Origin: an uncultured bacterium
GTDB taxonomy: Bacteria > Chloroflexota > Anaerolineae > J036 > Brachytrichaceae
NCBI GenBank assembly: GCA_903873965.1
Contig: CAIQQO010000317.1
Span: 1 to 39,451, forward strand
DNA length: 39,451 bases
Reading direction: 5' to 3'
Notes under the pieces: generated by a model
Seen by the model: the letters and a program-made list of their open reading frames with translations, nothing else
What the model was told of the DNA's origin: nothing
The model's database searches: none
Made by a program: the position numbers and the translations under genes
Shown here: piece after piece, positions 17,344 to 25,778 of the stretch
Position numbering within the stretch: the stretch's first letter is position 1
Layout of the letters: every line of letters starts with the position of its first letter

Positions 17344-18102
17344 TTACTTGGATAGAGGCATCAGCGCGACAGAGTAGTTGCGTTTGGCTACGTCGTACGA
17401 CACCAGCACCACTTCGCTCCCACGCTTAATCTGTTGCTCAGATGGATTCACGGCAAACACACTTATCAATGTTCCTCCCTGGTCGCGCAAGTGCACAAGA
17501 CCATACTTCGCATCGACAAACGGACTGATGACGGTGCCGCGCCTGCCCACAAGCGCCTGCGCGCGCATGGCGGTCGTGCTGACCGGAGGCAAGGCTCGAC
17601 CGATGAAGCGCGTGACGCGCGAGCTGATGATGCCGCCTGACAGAAGACTGATGGGCAACACACCGGCAAAGGCGATCGCCGGGTACGTACTGAATAAGCC
17701 AAGTGCAAAGCTGTTCAATATCCAACCCAGGATGCCGGTCGATCCGAACAGGATGAGCAATACCACCGCCAGCGGGGCCTTACCCATGCCGATGAATGCG
17801 AGTAAAGTGAGTGCGCCGGGAGTGCCCGCATCGCCGGCGTCACCGTCGTGATCGGCAGACGTATCCGCGTCGTGATCCACGCCCGCATCATGGTCAACGC
17901 CGGCATCATGGTCAAGGTCAGCGCCATGATCCAGATCAACATCATGATCCAGGCCAGCGTCCGCATCGGCGTCAGCCTCATGATCTGATTCACCGCCAAG
18001 TCCGACCATTTGTGCAACGGCCATCAAGGCACACAGAACGAGCAGGATGGTAAACGGCAGGTTATACCATGCTGAGATGAAAACCCACGCTGTATTTAAC
18101 AA
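17344..18102 (-). CDS. YqiJ/NfeD-like membrane protein with OB-fold and Asp/His-rich loop
   Basis: 252 residues. The start is a TTG at 18102 with GAGGGG about eight bases upstream; no ATG fits the first helix. Helix 1 (~14-33) is followed by an unusual Asp/His-rich loop (~39-92) made of repeated (A/V/L)DHDxxxDHD units. Two or three helices follow (~97-160), then a C-terminal OB-fold-like domain (~180-250; ALVGRRGTVISPF, then GSEVVLVSYD) as in NfeD and YqiJ proteins. NfeD-type proteins pair with flotillins and are thought to anchor or regulate them at the membrane. It is first in the four-gene operon. The acidic/His loop is absent from E. coli YqiJ as far as I recall and looks able to bind metal; that is inference. 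Confidence 0.85.
   Translation of the reverse strand: MLNTAWVFISAWYNLPFTILLVLCALMAVAQMVGLGGESDHEADADADAGLDHDVDLDHGADLDHDAGVDHDAGVDHDADTSADHDGDAGDAGTPGALTLLAFIGMGKAPLAVVLLILFGSTGILGWILNSFALGLFSTYPAIAFAGVLPISLLSGGIISSRVTRFIGRALPPVSTTAMRAQALVGRRGTVISPFVDAKYGLVHLRDQGGTLISVFAVNPSEQQIKRGSEVVLVSYDVAKRNYSVALMPLSK
17827..17988 (-). repeat. In-gene repeat encoding Asp/His-rich loop
   Basis: DNA-level tandem repetition of GATCATG/CATCATG-type units within the YqiJ-like gene encodes about 54 residues with roughly half Asp and His. The reading frame is kept throughout. Copy number could vary between strains by slippage. Confidence 0.7.
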
Positions 18103-18321
18103 GTTACATCCCCTCTTCCCTGGAACTCAGGCTACGGGGAAGTATAGACCTGATTGAAATTCGCGTATGACAATTGTCTGACAACTGGCACAGCGTCTGC
18201 CGACAGCCCATATTGTCTCTGTGCGGCGGATTCCGAATCAGCGGTTGACGCAGGATTCGTCGCTGACCCAGAATCTGATTGCATCCCTTCATCCGTGGTA
18301 TAGAATGGCGACAGTTTGACC
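18103..18321. promoter_or_regulatory. Divergent promoter region of the envelope operon and the HD-GYP gene
   Basis: A 219-bp gap between start codons of divergent genes. It holds a perfect 10-bp palindrome GACAATTGTC at 18169-18178, followed by TGACAAC. No gene is seen; the small frames here lack ribosome binding sites and family resemblance. Confidence 0.4.
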
Positions 18322-19995
18322 ATGCCTCAACCGTTGTATTGTTTATTGCTCGGAGATTTTCAGACTGATCAGATACTAGCTGAATTGCGGCTTTACTCGG
18401 AGGGCAGCGACTATGTAGCGATCCATATTAAAGACCGCACTGGGTTCATTCGTGCCCTGTCTGACGCAGAGTCAGTGGCTGACACAGAGTCAGTGGCTGA
18501 TACCGCATTAGCAGCCAAGTTGAAGATCGACCTGATTATTGCCCACGCCGCGTTCGTGGATGCTTCAGCGTCGGACTTTGACACCATGCAGGCGCTCAAA
18601 CTCACACTTGAGATGAAGGGCGTGTGTCCCTTTATCGTCCTCATTGACAAAGCAGGTGTTGGCGCTGACCCCGTATCGGACGCCGTGCGCTATATCAAGG
18701 CCGGCGCATCGGATGTTGTCAGCCTTGACCACATCGACCGGCTGCCCCAGGCGGTAGCGGATGCCTTCAAGCCGAATTCCATCCTGCTCGATGCCATAGC
18801 GCAGCATGAAGCTGAGATTCTTCGCAATAACAAGGAGTTGAATCTGCTGTTTGAAGCAGGCAAACAACTCAGCCAGAATCTTGACCTGAGCAGCATCTAT
18901 CTCGCGTTTTATCACCTGATCGCCGGCAATATGTTGTGCGACACGATGTACATCGCCGGTTTCGACAGCAAGACCGAATTGATCCGCGCCCGGTTTGCCT
19001 TTATGGATGGCATGCCACAGGATGTCAGCGCCTTCCCGCCCATACCGCTTGAACCGGAAGGCAAAGGCGTCCAAAGCCCGGTCATCCGTTCCGGCAAGTC
19101 GGCCATGATCAACGATTACCCCGCCGCGCTCAAGAAAACCAACGTCAACTATTACATGGACGAAGACGGGCAGGTGAGTGATGAATCTGACCTTGAGGAA
19201 GGTGAATTCACCCATTCCTGCCTGATCGTACCCATCCTTCTGAACAACAAGGTCATCGGCGCGGTGCAGATTCAAAGCGTTAAGTTGAATGCCTATACGC
19301 CGCGCGACCTGCAGCTGGCAGAAGCAATGGTGTCGCAGATCGCCGTGGCTTCGAATAACGCCGAGCTTTACGAGCAGAGCCTGAACGAGATCAAGGCCCG
19401 TCAGCAGGCAGAAACGTCATTGATCGAAGCCTATGACGCCACATTTGCGGGCTGGGCGCAAGCATTGGAACTGCGTGATAAAGATACGGGCGGTCATACC
19501 ACGCGCGTCACCGATCTCACCATGCTGATCGCCAAGGCATTGGGCATGAATGATGAGGAGTTGATTCACATCAAACGCGGCGCCATGTTGCACGATATTG
19601 GCAAAATGGGCATATCGGACGACATTCTGCGCAAACCGGGGCTGCTGTCCGACGAAGAAACCGCCCTCATGAGCCAGCATCCGGGTTTTGCTTATAGCAT
19701 GCTGTCGCCGATAGAATACCTGCGCCCGGCATTGTCGATCCCTTACTGTCACCACGAAAAATGGGATGGGACGGGCTATCCGCGCGGGCTGAAAGGTGAG
19801 GCGATTCCGCTGGCTGCGCGCATCTTTGCGCTGGTCGATGTGTATGATGCGCTGACATCCGACCGCACCTATCGCTCAGCGTGGTCACACGAGAAGACAC
19901 TGGCGTACATCCAGCAACATTCCGGCAGTCATTTTGACCCGCAACTCACGGCGTTGTTCATGAAAGAGATGAACCAATTGAAACCGGGTATGTGA
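18322..19995 (+). CDS. Pseudo-receiver/GAF/HD-GYP domain protein (c-di-GMP phosphodiesterase candidate)
   Basis: 557 residues from the ATG at 18322. The C-terminal domain (~365-557) is an intact HD-GYP: GGHTTRVTDL, metal ligands His424-Asp425 in MLHDIGKMGI, His477-His478, and GYP at 485-487 in WDGTGYPRGL. Such enzymes hydrolyse cyclic di-GMP. A GAF-like sensor region lies at ~180-350. Residues 1-150 follow the receiver pattern with the end motif AVRYIKAGASDVVSLDHIDRL, but the phosphoacceptor position reads LIIAHAAF, so phosphorylation there is unlikely. A small in-frame duplication (AESVADTESVADT, ~49-61) lies in this domain. It is divergent from the envelope operon, and no diguanylate cyclase gene is in the window. 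Confidence 0.9.
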   Translation: MPQPLYCLLLGDFQTDQILAELRLYSEGSDYVAIHIKDRTGFIRALSDAESVADTESVADTALAAKLKIDLIIAHAAFVDASASDFDTMQALKLTLEMKGVCPFIVLIDKAGVGADPVSDAVRYIKAGASDVVSLDHIDRLPQAVADAFKPNSILLDAIAQHEAEILRNNKELNLLFEAGKQLSQNLDLSSIYLAFYHLIAGNMLCDTMYIAGFDSKTELIRARFAFMDGMPQDVSAFPPIPLEPEGKGVQSPVIRSGKSAMINDYPAALKKTNVNYYMDEDGQVSDESDLEEGEFTHSCLIVPILLNNKVIGAVQIQSVKLNAYTPRDLQLAEAMVSQIAVASNNAELYEQSLNEIKARQQAETSLIEAYDATFAGWAQALELRDKDTGGHTTRVTDLTMLIAKALGMNDEELIHIKRGAMLHDIGKMGISDDILRKPGLLSDEETALMSQHPGFAYSMLSPIEYLRPALSIPYCHHEKWDGTGYPRGLKGEAIPLAARIFALVDVYDALTSDRTYRSAWSHEKTLAYIQQHSGSHFDPQLTALFMKEMNQLKPGM

Positions 19996-20025
19996 CGAAT
20001 GAGGGCAGAGGTTGCAATTCCGGAC

Positions 20026-20129
20026 CCGGAATATCACCACGGAATGCACTGAATACACGGAATAGGACAGAGCCTGTTTTGACTATTCTATTTCCGTGTG
20101 CTTCGTGTGTTCCGTGGTTGTTATTCTGG
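20026..20129. repeat. Imperfect inverted repeat, CCACGGAA/TTCCGTGG arms
   Basis: Left arm 20026-20065 and right arm about 20088-20129 pair over ~40 bp with several mismatches and small gaps. The arms are built from short CACGGAA and CACTGAA units. It sits between the HD-GYP and subtilase genes. It might act as a weak terminator hairpin, but no T-run follows. It looks like an interspersed intergenic repeat. Confidence 0.65.
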
Positions 20130-20218
20130 ATTCAGTGCCACGAGAGGCAAATGCGCATATCCAACGATAGTAAACCCTAACCTGCGGGTTAGAATACTTC
20201 GGGTTATGGAGAGTCTTC

Positions 20219-22180
20219 GTGCGTAAACAGTTAAACCTTGCGGTGATCATGGCGTTGCTGTGCGTGGCTTTTCTCACAGAATCACAGCCGTTGTATTCGC
20301 AAACTGGCGCTCCTGCCGGTTTGCCGACAGATCAGATCATCGTCAAGTATCTGCCTTCTGCGCGTGTCAGTGCGCAGGATATGCAGGTGAACTCTGCCCG
20401 TTTACAGGCTGCTGTCGACGCTGCCGGCGTCACGCTCAACTACGCCCACGCCATGTCGGGTGACGCGCATGTGCTGCAACTCGGCAGCCCGCTGCCCGAA
20501 GCCGATGTGCAGCGCATCGCCCAACGCATTGCCATGCTGCCTGATGTGGCCTATGCCGAACCCGATCGCATCCTGCAGGCCGTGGACTTCCCGAACACAG
20601 TACCAGCGCGATTATCGTCAGCAACAACCCCGATCAAGACGAACGACACCTACTTCAGCAACCAGTGGGACATCACGGGCACCTATGGCATGAACATGAC
20701 GGCGGCATGGGCGATCACCACGGGTATATCCAGCACCGTCGTCGCCGTGATCGATACCGGCTACCTTGATCATACCGACCTGAGCGGGCGTTTTGTGCAG
20801 GGGTATGACTTTGTCACCAACGCGACGCGAGCCAATGACACCGATGGGCGCGACACGAATGCGCATGACCCGGGCGACTGGGTGACATCAGGTGAAGCCG
20901 GCACCACATTGCCCGGTTGCTCAGTTCACAACAGCACATGGCATGGCACGCACGTGGCCGGAACAATTGGCGCCATCGCCAACAACGGGCAAGGAATTGC
21001 GGGCATCAACAAGCTGGCGCGCATTGTGCCGGCGCGCGTTCTGGGCAAGTGCGGCAGCAACTATGAATCCGACATTATCGACGGGATGCGCTGGGCAGCA
21101 GGACTAGCCGTAAGCGGTGTACCGAGCAACGCCAATCCGGCCAAGGTACTCAACCTCAGCCTGGGCGGTTCCGGGTCATGTTCGGCCAGCGAGCAAAGCG
21201 CGATCAACGACATCAACGCGGTAGGCGCCATCGTCGTCATTGCGGCCGGCAACAACAATGCCAACGCCGCCAACTATCAGCCTGCCAGTTGCAAGAGAGT
21301 CATCGTCGTCGGCGCTACACGCAAAAACGGCCTTCGCGCTTCCTATAGCAACTATGGCGCTATCGTCGACATCAGCGCGCCCGGCGGCGACATCACCAAC
21401 GATGGCGGCCCCGGCGGCATCCTATCCACATGGAACACCGGCACTCAAAGCCCCAGCAGCGATACCTACGTGTATATGGACGGCACCAGCATGGCCACGC
21501 CCCATGTCGTCGGGCTTGTGTCGCTCATGGTCGGCATAGCGCCAACGCTGAACTTCACGCGCACCGAAGCCCTGCTCAAAAGCACGGCGCACGCCTTTGG
21601 CGCAGGCAATGATTGCGTTAACCTTGGTTGTGGCGCTGGTATCGCCGATGCAAAAGCAGTGCTGACCTTCCTCACGGCAAAGAAGAATGTTTACATACCG
21701 AAGGTGATGCAGCCAATCGATCTCTTGCTTGCCACGGTGATCAATGGCGACTTTGAACTGGGCAATCAGGGCTGGACGGCGTATTCCTCACACGCGTACA
21801 CACTCACCATGAACGGGGGATTTCCCAGCCCCGTCACGCCTCACAGCGGCATTTGGGCTGTCTGGCTCGGCGGCGCCAACAGCGAAACCTCGTACATCGA
21901 GCAGCAGTTCTACATTCCGTTCGGCACTCATGCGCTGAGTTACTGGCAGTGGCAGACGTCCAATGACGCCGATTGCAGCGCGGACTTCGCCAGTGTGAGT
22001 GTCAATGGCACAGAGGTTGACGCCTACAACGTCTGCACGGCGGAAAGTACGTATGGCTGGGTACAACACCTCGTCGACATCAGCGCCTATGGCGGTACTG
22101 CAGCCACCGTTCGAATTCAACTCGTCACCAACAGCACATTCCTCAGCAATCTCTACGTAGATGACGTCGGGTTGCAGTGA
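20219..22180 (+). CDS. Secreted subtilisin-family (S8) serine protease
   Basis: 653 residues from a GTG at 20219 with GGAGA about six bases upstream. There is a signal peptide (RKQLNLAVIMALLCVAFLTES) and then an I9-type propeptide (~35-118; DQIIVKYLPSARV through VAYAEPDRI). The catalytic domain (~140-485) has all residues: Asp179 (AVIDTGY), His242 (HGTHVAGT), oxyanion Asn345 (AAGNNN) and Ser424 (DGTSMATPHV). Residues ~490-497 read VYIPKVMQ, the same motif seen at the ends of the two DUF11 proteins. A jelly-roll-like module follows (~508-653; NGDFELGNQGW to NLYVDDVGLQ). Probably an extracellular protease for nutrition or processing. Cysteines in the catalytic domain suggest disulphides. Confidence 0.95.
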   Translation: MRKQLNLAVIMALLCVAFLTESQPLYSQTGAPAGLPTDQIIVKYLPSARVSAQDMQVNSARLQAAVDAAGVTLNYAHAMSGDAHVLQLGSPLPEADVQRIAQRIAMLPDVAYAEPDRILQAVDFPNTVPARLSSATTPIKTNDTYFSNQWDITGTYGMNMTAAWAITTGISSTVVAVIDTGYLDHTDLSGRFVQGYDFVTNATRANDTDGRDTNAHDPGDWVTSGEAGTTLPGCSVHNSTWHGTHVAGTIGAIANNGQGIAGINKLARIVPARVLGKCGSNYESDIIDGMRWAAGLAVSGVPSNANPAKVLNLSLGGSGSCSASEQSAINDINAVGAIVVIAAGNNNANAANYQPASCKRVIVVGATRKNGLRASYSNYGAIVDISAPGGDITNDGGPGGILSTWNTGTQSPSSDTYVYMDGTSMATPHVVGLVSLMVGIAPTLNFTRTEALLKSTAHAFGAGNDCVNLGCGAGIADAKAVLTFLTAKKNVYIPKVMQPIDLLLATVINGDFELGNQGWTAYSSHAYTLTMNGGFPSPVTPHSGIWAVWLGGANSETSYIEQQFYIPFGTHALSYWQWQTSNDADCSADFASVSVNGTEVDAYNVCTAESTYGWVQHLVDISAYGGTAATVRIQLVTNSTFLSNLYVDDVGLQ

Positions 22181-22186
22181 CATCCC

Positions 22187-23083
22187 ATGTATAGTGGGGC
22201 TATGGAAAAAGAGTTGCCGGCACAGCCGCACGCTGACATAGTCACCCAGTCAAGCATCACGTCCAGCTTGCGTTCCTTGGGCGTTCACAGTGGTATGGGA
22301 TTGATGGTGCATTCGTCCCTGCACAGCTTCGGCTCTGTTAAAGGCGGCGCCGCTACGGTTGTCGCAGCCTTGATGGACATCCTCACGCCCGCCGGCACCT
22401 TGCTCATGCCCACGTTTAACCACGGCGAACCGTTCGAGCCGGGCGGCGCCGGTGTGTTCGATCCGCGCATCACCCGCACACGCAACGGCGCGATCCCCGA
22501 CTATTTCTGGCGCCTGCCCGGCGTCGTGCGCAGCCTTGATCCAACCCACGCCTTTGCCGCGTGGGGCGCGCACGCGGAACGCTACGTCGCGAACCATCAC
22601 CGCACCTTGACGATGGGGCCGCACTCGCCGCTCGGCTTGTTGCTGGCTGATGGCGGTTCCACTTTGCTTCTGGGCGTGACCTATGGCTCCAACACATTCC
22701 ACCACGTCGTCGAAATGTCGACCGGAGCGCCATGCCTGGGTCGGCGCACCGAGGCGTATCCTGTGCAGTTGTCCGATGGCAGGCGCGTCATGGGATTCAC
22801 ATGGGGCTGGCGCGAGCGCGCGTGCCCGATTACTGACCACACGCGCTATGCCGCACGCATGCGTGAGCGCGGCCTTGATCGAACAACCATAATCGGTTCG
22901 TGCGAGGCGACGCTATTCCTGCTGCGCGACTGTTACGATGTCATAGCTGAGGCCTTGCGCGAGGGCATCGATGGGCACCCACCCTGTCGCCTATGCCCGA
23001 TTCGCCCGCGAGTCGTGGCGGCAACAGTGGCATCAGACTGGGATGATAGGCTCTATTGCCCCTTGACCAGCGGTAATCCCTGA
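22187..23083 (+). CDS. AAC(3)-family N-acetyltransferase
   Basis: 298 residues, near the family length of ~265-290. Family segments are visible: HSSLHSFG (~42-48), LLMPTF (~72-77), PDYFWRLPGVVRSLDPTHAFAAWG with His121, MGPHSPLGLL, and Asn169-Thr-x-x-His173-x-x-Glu176, which matches the AAC(3) acceptor/catalytic motif. AAC(3) enzymes acetylate the 3-amino group of aminoglycosides from acetyl-CoA, but chromosomal relatives act on other amines, so resistance should not be assumed. A C-terminal CRLCPIRPR is unusual. The ATG at 22202 is an alternative start; neither has a clear ribosome binding site. It begins 6 bp after the subtilase stop, and its 3' end overlaps the convergent rhodanese gene by 31 bp. 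Confidence 0.88.
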   Translation: MYSGAMEKELPAQPHADIVTQSSITSSLRSLGVHSGMGLMVHSSLHSFGSVKGGAATVVAALMDILTPAGTLLMPTFNHGEPFEPGGAGVFDPRITRTRNGAIPDYFWRLPGVVRSLDPTHAFAAWGAHAERYVANHHRTLTMGPHSPLGLLLADGGSTLLLGVTYGSNTFHHVVEMSTGAPCLGRRTEAYPVQLSDGRRVMGFTWGWRERACPITDHTRYAARMRERGLDRTTIIGSCEATLFLLRDCYDVIAEALREGIDGHPPCRLCPIRPRVVAATVASDWDDRLYCPLTSGNP

Positions 23084-23523
23084 TTGCCCCATGCCACCAG
23101 GCCACCCGACATACTCGTCACGCGGGTGAATCCAGCCTGCTTCAGAATGTCGCGCCCGGTCTGGCTTCGGTTGCCCGAATGACACACCACGACCACATCC
23201 TTGTCTTTGGGCACTTCACTCACGCGGTCGGCCAGCGACCCCAGCGGAATCTGCGTCGATCCGGGTACGTGATATTCGATCCATTCCGATGGCTCGCGCA
23301 CATCGAGGATGAACGCACCTGCATCGCGTTTCGCTGATGCTTCAGCCACGCCGATCGTGGCGGGGAGTGTCTGTGTCGCGCCGCCCTGTGGTTGCGACAT
23401 GACGATGGCCGCGACCGCCGCAATGACGACGAGCGCGCCGACAACGATAGCCCACACGGGAAACTTACGCGTCGCCTGGCTGGGCTGACCTGCCCGCCCT
23501 TTGTTGGTTGCTTTCTTGCTCAT
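23053..23523 (-). CDS. Membrane-anchored rhodanese-like protein
   Basis: 156 residues. A basic N-terminus (MSKKATNKGRAGQ) precedes one membrane helix (~22-43), then a rhodanese domain (~55-156): FILDVREPSEW, HVPGSTQIPLG, and the active-site loop with Cys114 in CHSGNRS. Rhodaneses move sulfane sulfur; the anchor suggests the domain sits outside the cytoplasm. The ATG at 23523 has GAGG about nine bases upstream. It overlaps the 3' end of the AAC(3)-like gene tail to tail. The physiological sulfur donor and acceptor are unknown. Confidence 0.92.
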   Translation of the reverse strand: MSKKATNKGRAGQPSQATRKFPVWAIVVGALVVIAAVAAIVMSQPQGGATQTLPATIGVAEASAKRDAGAFILDVREPSEWIEYHVPGSTQIPLGSLADRVSEVPKDKDVVVVCHSGNRSQTGRDILKQAGFTRVTSMSGGLVAWGNQGLPLVKGQ

Positions 23524-23565
23524 GATTTGAAACCTCGACGAATCAATGATCTATCCGCGAATCAG

Positions 23566-23603
23566 CACGAATCCACGCGAACACTGTATCGCGTGGATTC
23601 GTG
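23566..23603. repeat. Perfect 15-bp inverted repeat (CACGAATCCACGCGA)
   Basis: Arms 23566-23580 and 23589-23603 are perfectly complementary with an 8-nt loop. Shorter related units (CCGCGAATCAGCACGAAT) lie directly to the left. It is placed between the rhodanese and FmdB genes. There is no T-run; it is probably an interspersed intergenic repeat, although it may also end the FmdB transcript. Confidence 0.75.
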
Positions 23604-23651
23604 GAGAGAACTGTTATAGCCGGTTCACGACCGGCTGGGGCGACGGAGTCC

Positions 23652-23864
23652 TCAGGTTCCTCCGGTGGAACAGTCGCTGGCGCTTGCTGACGCCGATGCA
23701 GATGCGCCGCCACTGGACTTGGCCGCAAACATCGACAACTTCTTCATCACCCGCGTACCACCGCATGAAGGGCAGGCGATATTCTCAATCGGCATATTGC
23801 TGGAGCGCACCAGCTTCTCAAACGTCTTCCCGCACGCAATGCAATCAAATTCGAATATTGGCAT
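23652..23864 (-). CDS. FmdB-family zinc-ribbon protein
   Basis: 70 residues. The N-terminus MPIFEFDCIACGKTFEKLV and the second pair CPSCGG form the four-cysteine zinc ribbon of FmdB regulatory-type proteins. The tail is low complexity (GGASASASASASDCS), also common in this family. The ATG has GAGGT about eight bases upstream. It lies 75 bp after the SLC13-type permease gene on the same strand. The function of the family is poorly known. Confidence 0.92.
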   Translation of the reverse strand: MPIFEFDCIACGKTFEKLVRSSNMPIENIACPSCGGTRVMKKLSMFAAKSSGGASASASASASDCSTGGT

Positions 23865-23939
23865 CTGATTTACCTCTATTGATCTTTAATGTCTTATCCC
23901 ATTGGATGCAGCCCCCCCGATAAAGTTACATCGCCGGCA

Positions 23940-25778
23940 TTACAAGCGCCAGAAGAGCACCATGCCGAGCATGAGAACGACGAAGGAAATGAGCGTGAGC
24001 CACAGGCCGGCGCGTAGAAAATCGCTGAAGCGATAGTTACCCGGACCCATCATCAGAATATTGACCGGATGCGCAATGGGCGTAAGAAATGCGGCTGAGC
24101 ACCCGATGGCGGCGGCAACGGCCATGGCCTGCGGGCTGGTATTCATGCTGATCGCGGCGCTGATCGCAATCGGGCCTGTCACCAACGCGGTCACCTGCCC
24201 GCCCATGAACTGCGTTAATACGGCAGTAAGCAGGTACGCGCCGGCAGCCAGCCCAAGCGGCCCAAACGGGCTGACGATCTTCAACACCTCATTACCGATC
24301 AGTGTAGCTAAACCGGTTTGCACCATGGCGATGCTGACGCTATACATACCTGCTATGAGGAAGATGGCGCGCCACTCCATCGCGCGGTAGGCGTCCTCCA
24401 TCGACAACAGCCCACTCACAATCAGCACAATCGCAGCGATCAGCATCGCCAGGTAGACCGGGAAACCGATGACGGAGAAGACAATCGCCACAAGCAGAAT
24501 GGCAATGGTGCTGAGCGCGCGCGGCATCGGGATGGGCTGGTCGCTTGTGTCAGGCTCGAGGACGATAAAGTCCCTAAAGCGGCGCAACCGCTGCATCTGG
24601 TCAGGCGCGCCCACCAGCAGCAGCGAGTCGCCCGGCGTCAGCGTCAACGCGCCGACATCGGTGCGGTAACTGCGCGTCCCGCGCAATAATGCCACGGCCG
24701 TAAACCCGGATTGACGATGGAAATCGAGTGCGCGCAAGGTCTTGCCCTCAATGCGGGAATGCGGTGCGAGTATCACCTCAACCAGCATGACACCGCGGCT
24801 GCTGATCGTGCTATCCGGCGGTTCGCGCCCGATGGTCGCACCCATGTCGGCAAGTTGACTGACGCGGTCTTCGCGCCCGATGATGAGCAGCATGTCTCCC
24901 GCATTAATCACCTGCGTCTCCGACGGCGCAAAGATAGCGTGATGCCCTCGCCAGATGGCTGCAACGCTCAACCCCAGCCGCCCGCCGATGTCGGTGTCGC
25001 CCAACTGCACGCCAGCCAGCACAGAGGCGGGCAGCACGCGCGCCTCCCACAGGCGCTCGCCCAGATGGTATAGCACCTCCAGATCGGTGCTGGTGCGGCG
25101 AAAGGCGAGTTGCTCCTGCGAGGGTTCGCGCTCAGGCAGCAGACGTTTACCCAGTAGCGCCAGAAACGCAATCCCGGCCAGCGCAACCAACCCGCCGGTA
25201 GGCGTGAAGTCGAAAATGCCCAGCGGCGACTGTGGAGGGTTGGCGGTCAGCAGCAGGTTGCTGACGATGATGTTGGCGGTGGTGAAATACGTCGCCGCGC
25301 CGCCGAGCAGGCTGCCATAGGCCACCGGAATCAACAGCTTGCTGGGCTTGATACCAGTGCGACGCGCAGCCTCAAGCGCGCTGGGGAGCATCAGGGCGCC
25401 TGCCGCAAGGTTATTCATCACCAGGGAGAGCAGCGCTGTTGCGCCGGTAAACAGCATAATCAAACGCGATTCAGACCTGCCGCCCAGCGCCAGTAAGCGA
25501 CGCGCTATCAAGCGCGTAACGCCGCTGACATCGAGCGCGCGCGTGATGATGAACAAGCTGAACAGCGTCACGACCACCGGCTGCCCCAGGCCGGAGATGG
25601 ACTTGACGGCATCACCGGGCGTGCCGGGCGCACCCAGCACGCCCAGTCCAGCGAATTGCGCCAGTCCGAGCGCAGCCGCAATGATCAGTGCGCCGATATC
25701 GATGCGCAGTCGGTTCATCGCTACAGCGATCAGCGGTAGCGCCACGATCAAGATGACCAGTATCTGTGTCAGTGTCAT
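23940..25778 (-). CDS. SLC13-type permease with two TrkA-C domains
   Basis: 612 residues from the ATG at 25778. A GTG at 25799 could add seven residues; AGGAG lies between them and is closer to the usual distance from the ATG. About ten to twelve helices form two halves, separated by a hydrophilic region (~215-400) with two TrkA-C/RCK-C-like units (LPASVLAGVQLGDTDIGG; GDMLLIIGREDRV; GDSLLLVGAPDQM). Conserved small-residue segments such as SLVMNNLAAGALM and TPIAHPVNILMMGPGNY match the SLC13/DASS or ArsB/NhaD superfamily. Members carry sulfate, dicarboxylates or other anions with Na+; TrkA-C units probably sense a ligand. With a rhodanese nearby, sulfate is possible but unproven. Confidence 0.9.
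   Translation of the reverse strand: MTLTQILVILIVALPLIAVAMNRLRIDIGALIIAAALGLAQFAGLGVLGAPGTPGDAVKSISGLGQPVVVTLFSLFIITRALDVSGVTRLIARRLLALGGRSESRLIMLFTGATALLSLVMNNLAAGALMLPSALEAARRTGIKPSKLLIPVAYGSLLGGAATYFTTANIIVSNLLLTANPPQSPLGIFDFTPTGGLVALAGIAFLALLGKRLLPEREPSQEQLAFRRTSTDLEVLYHLGERLWEARVLPASVLAGVQLGDTDIGGRLGLSVAAIWRGHHAIFAPSETQVINAGDMLLIIGREDRVSQLADMGATIGREPPDSTISSRGVMLVEVILAPHSRIEGKTLRALDFHRQSGFTAVALLRGTRSYRTDVGALTLTPGDSLLLVGAPDQMQRLRRFRDFIVLEPDTSDQPIPMPRALSTIAILLVAIVFSVIGFPVYLAMLIAAIVLIVSGLLSMEDAYRAMEWRAIFLIAGMYSVSIAMVQTGLATLIGNEVLKIVSPFGPLGLAAGAYLLTAVLTQFMGGQVTALVTGPIAISAAISMNTSPQAMAVAAAIGCSAAFLTPIAHPVNILMMGPGNYRFSDFLRAGLWLTLISFVVLMLGMVLFWRL

Noticed and set aside
22187..23083. Acquired aminoglycoside-resistance gene
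   Set aside because: No integron, transposase or composition change near it; chromosomal relatives of this family often have other substrates.
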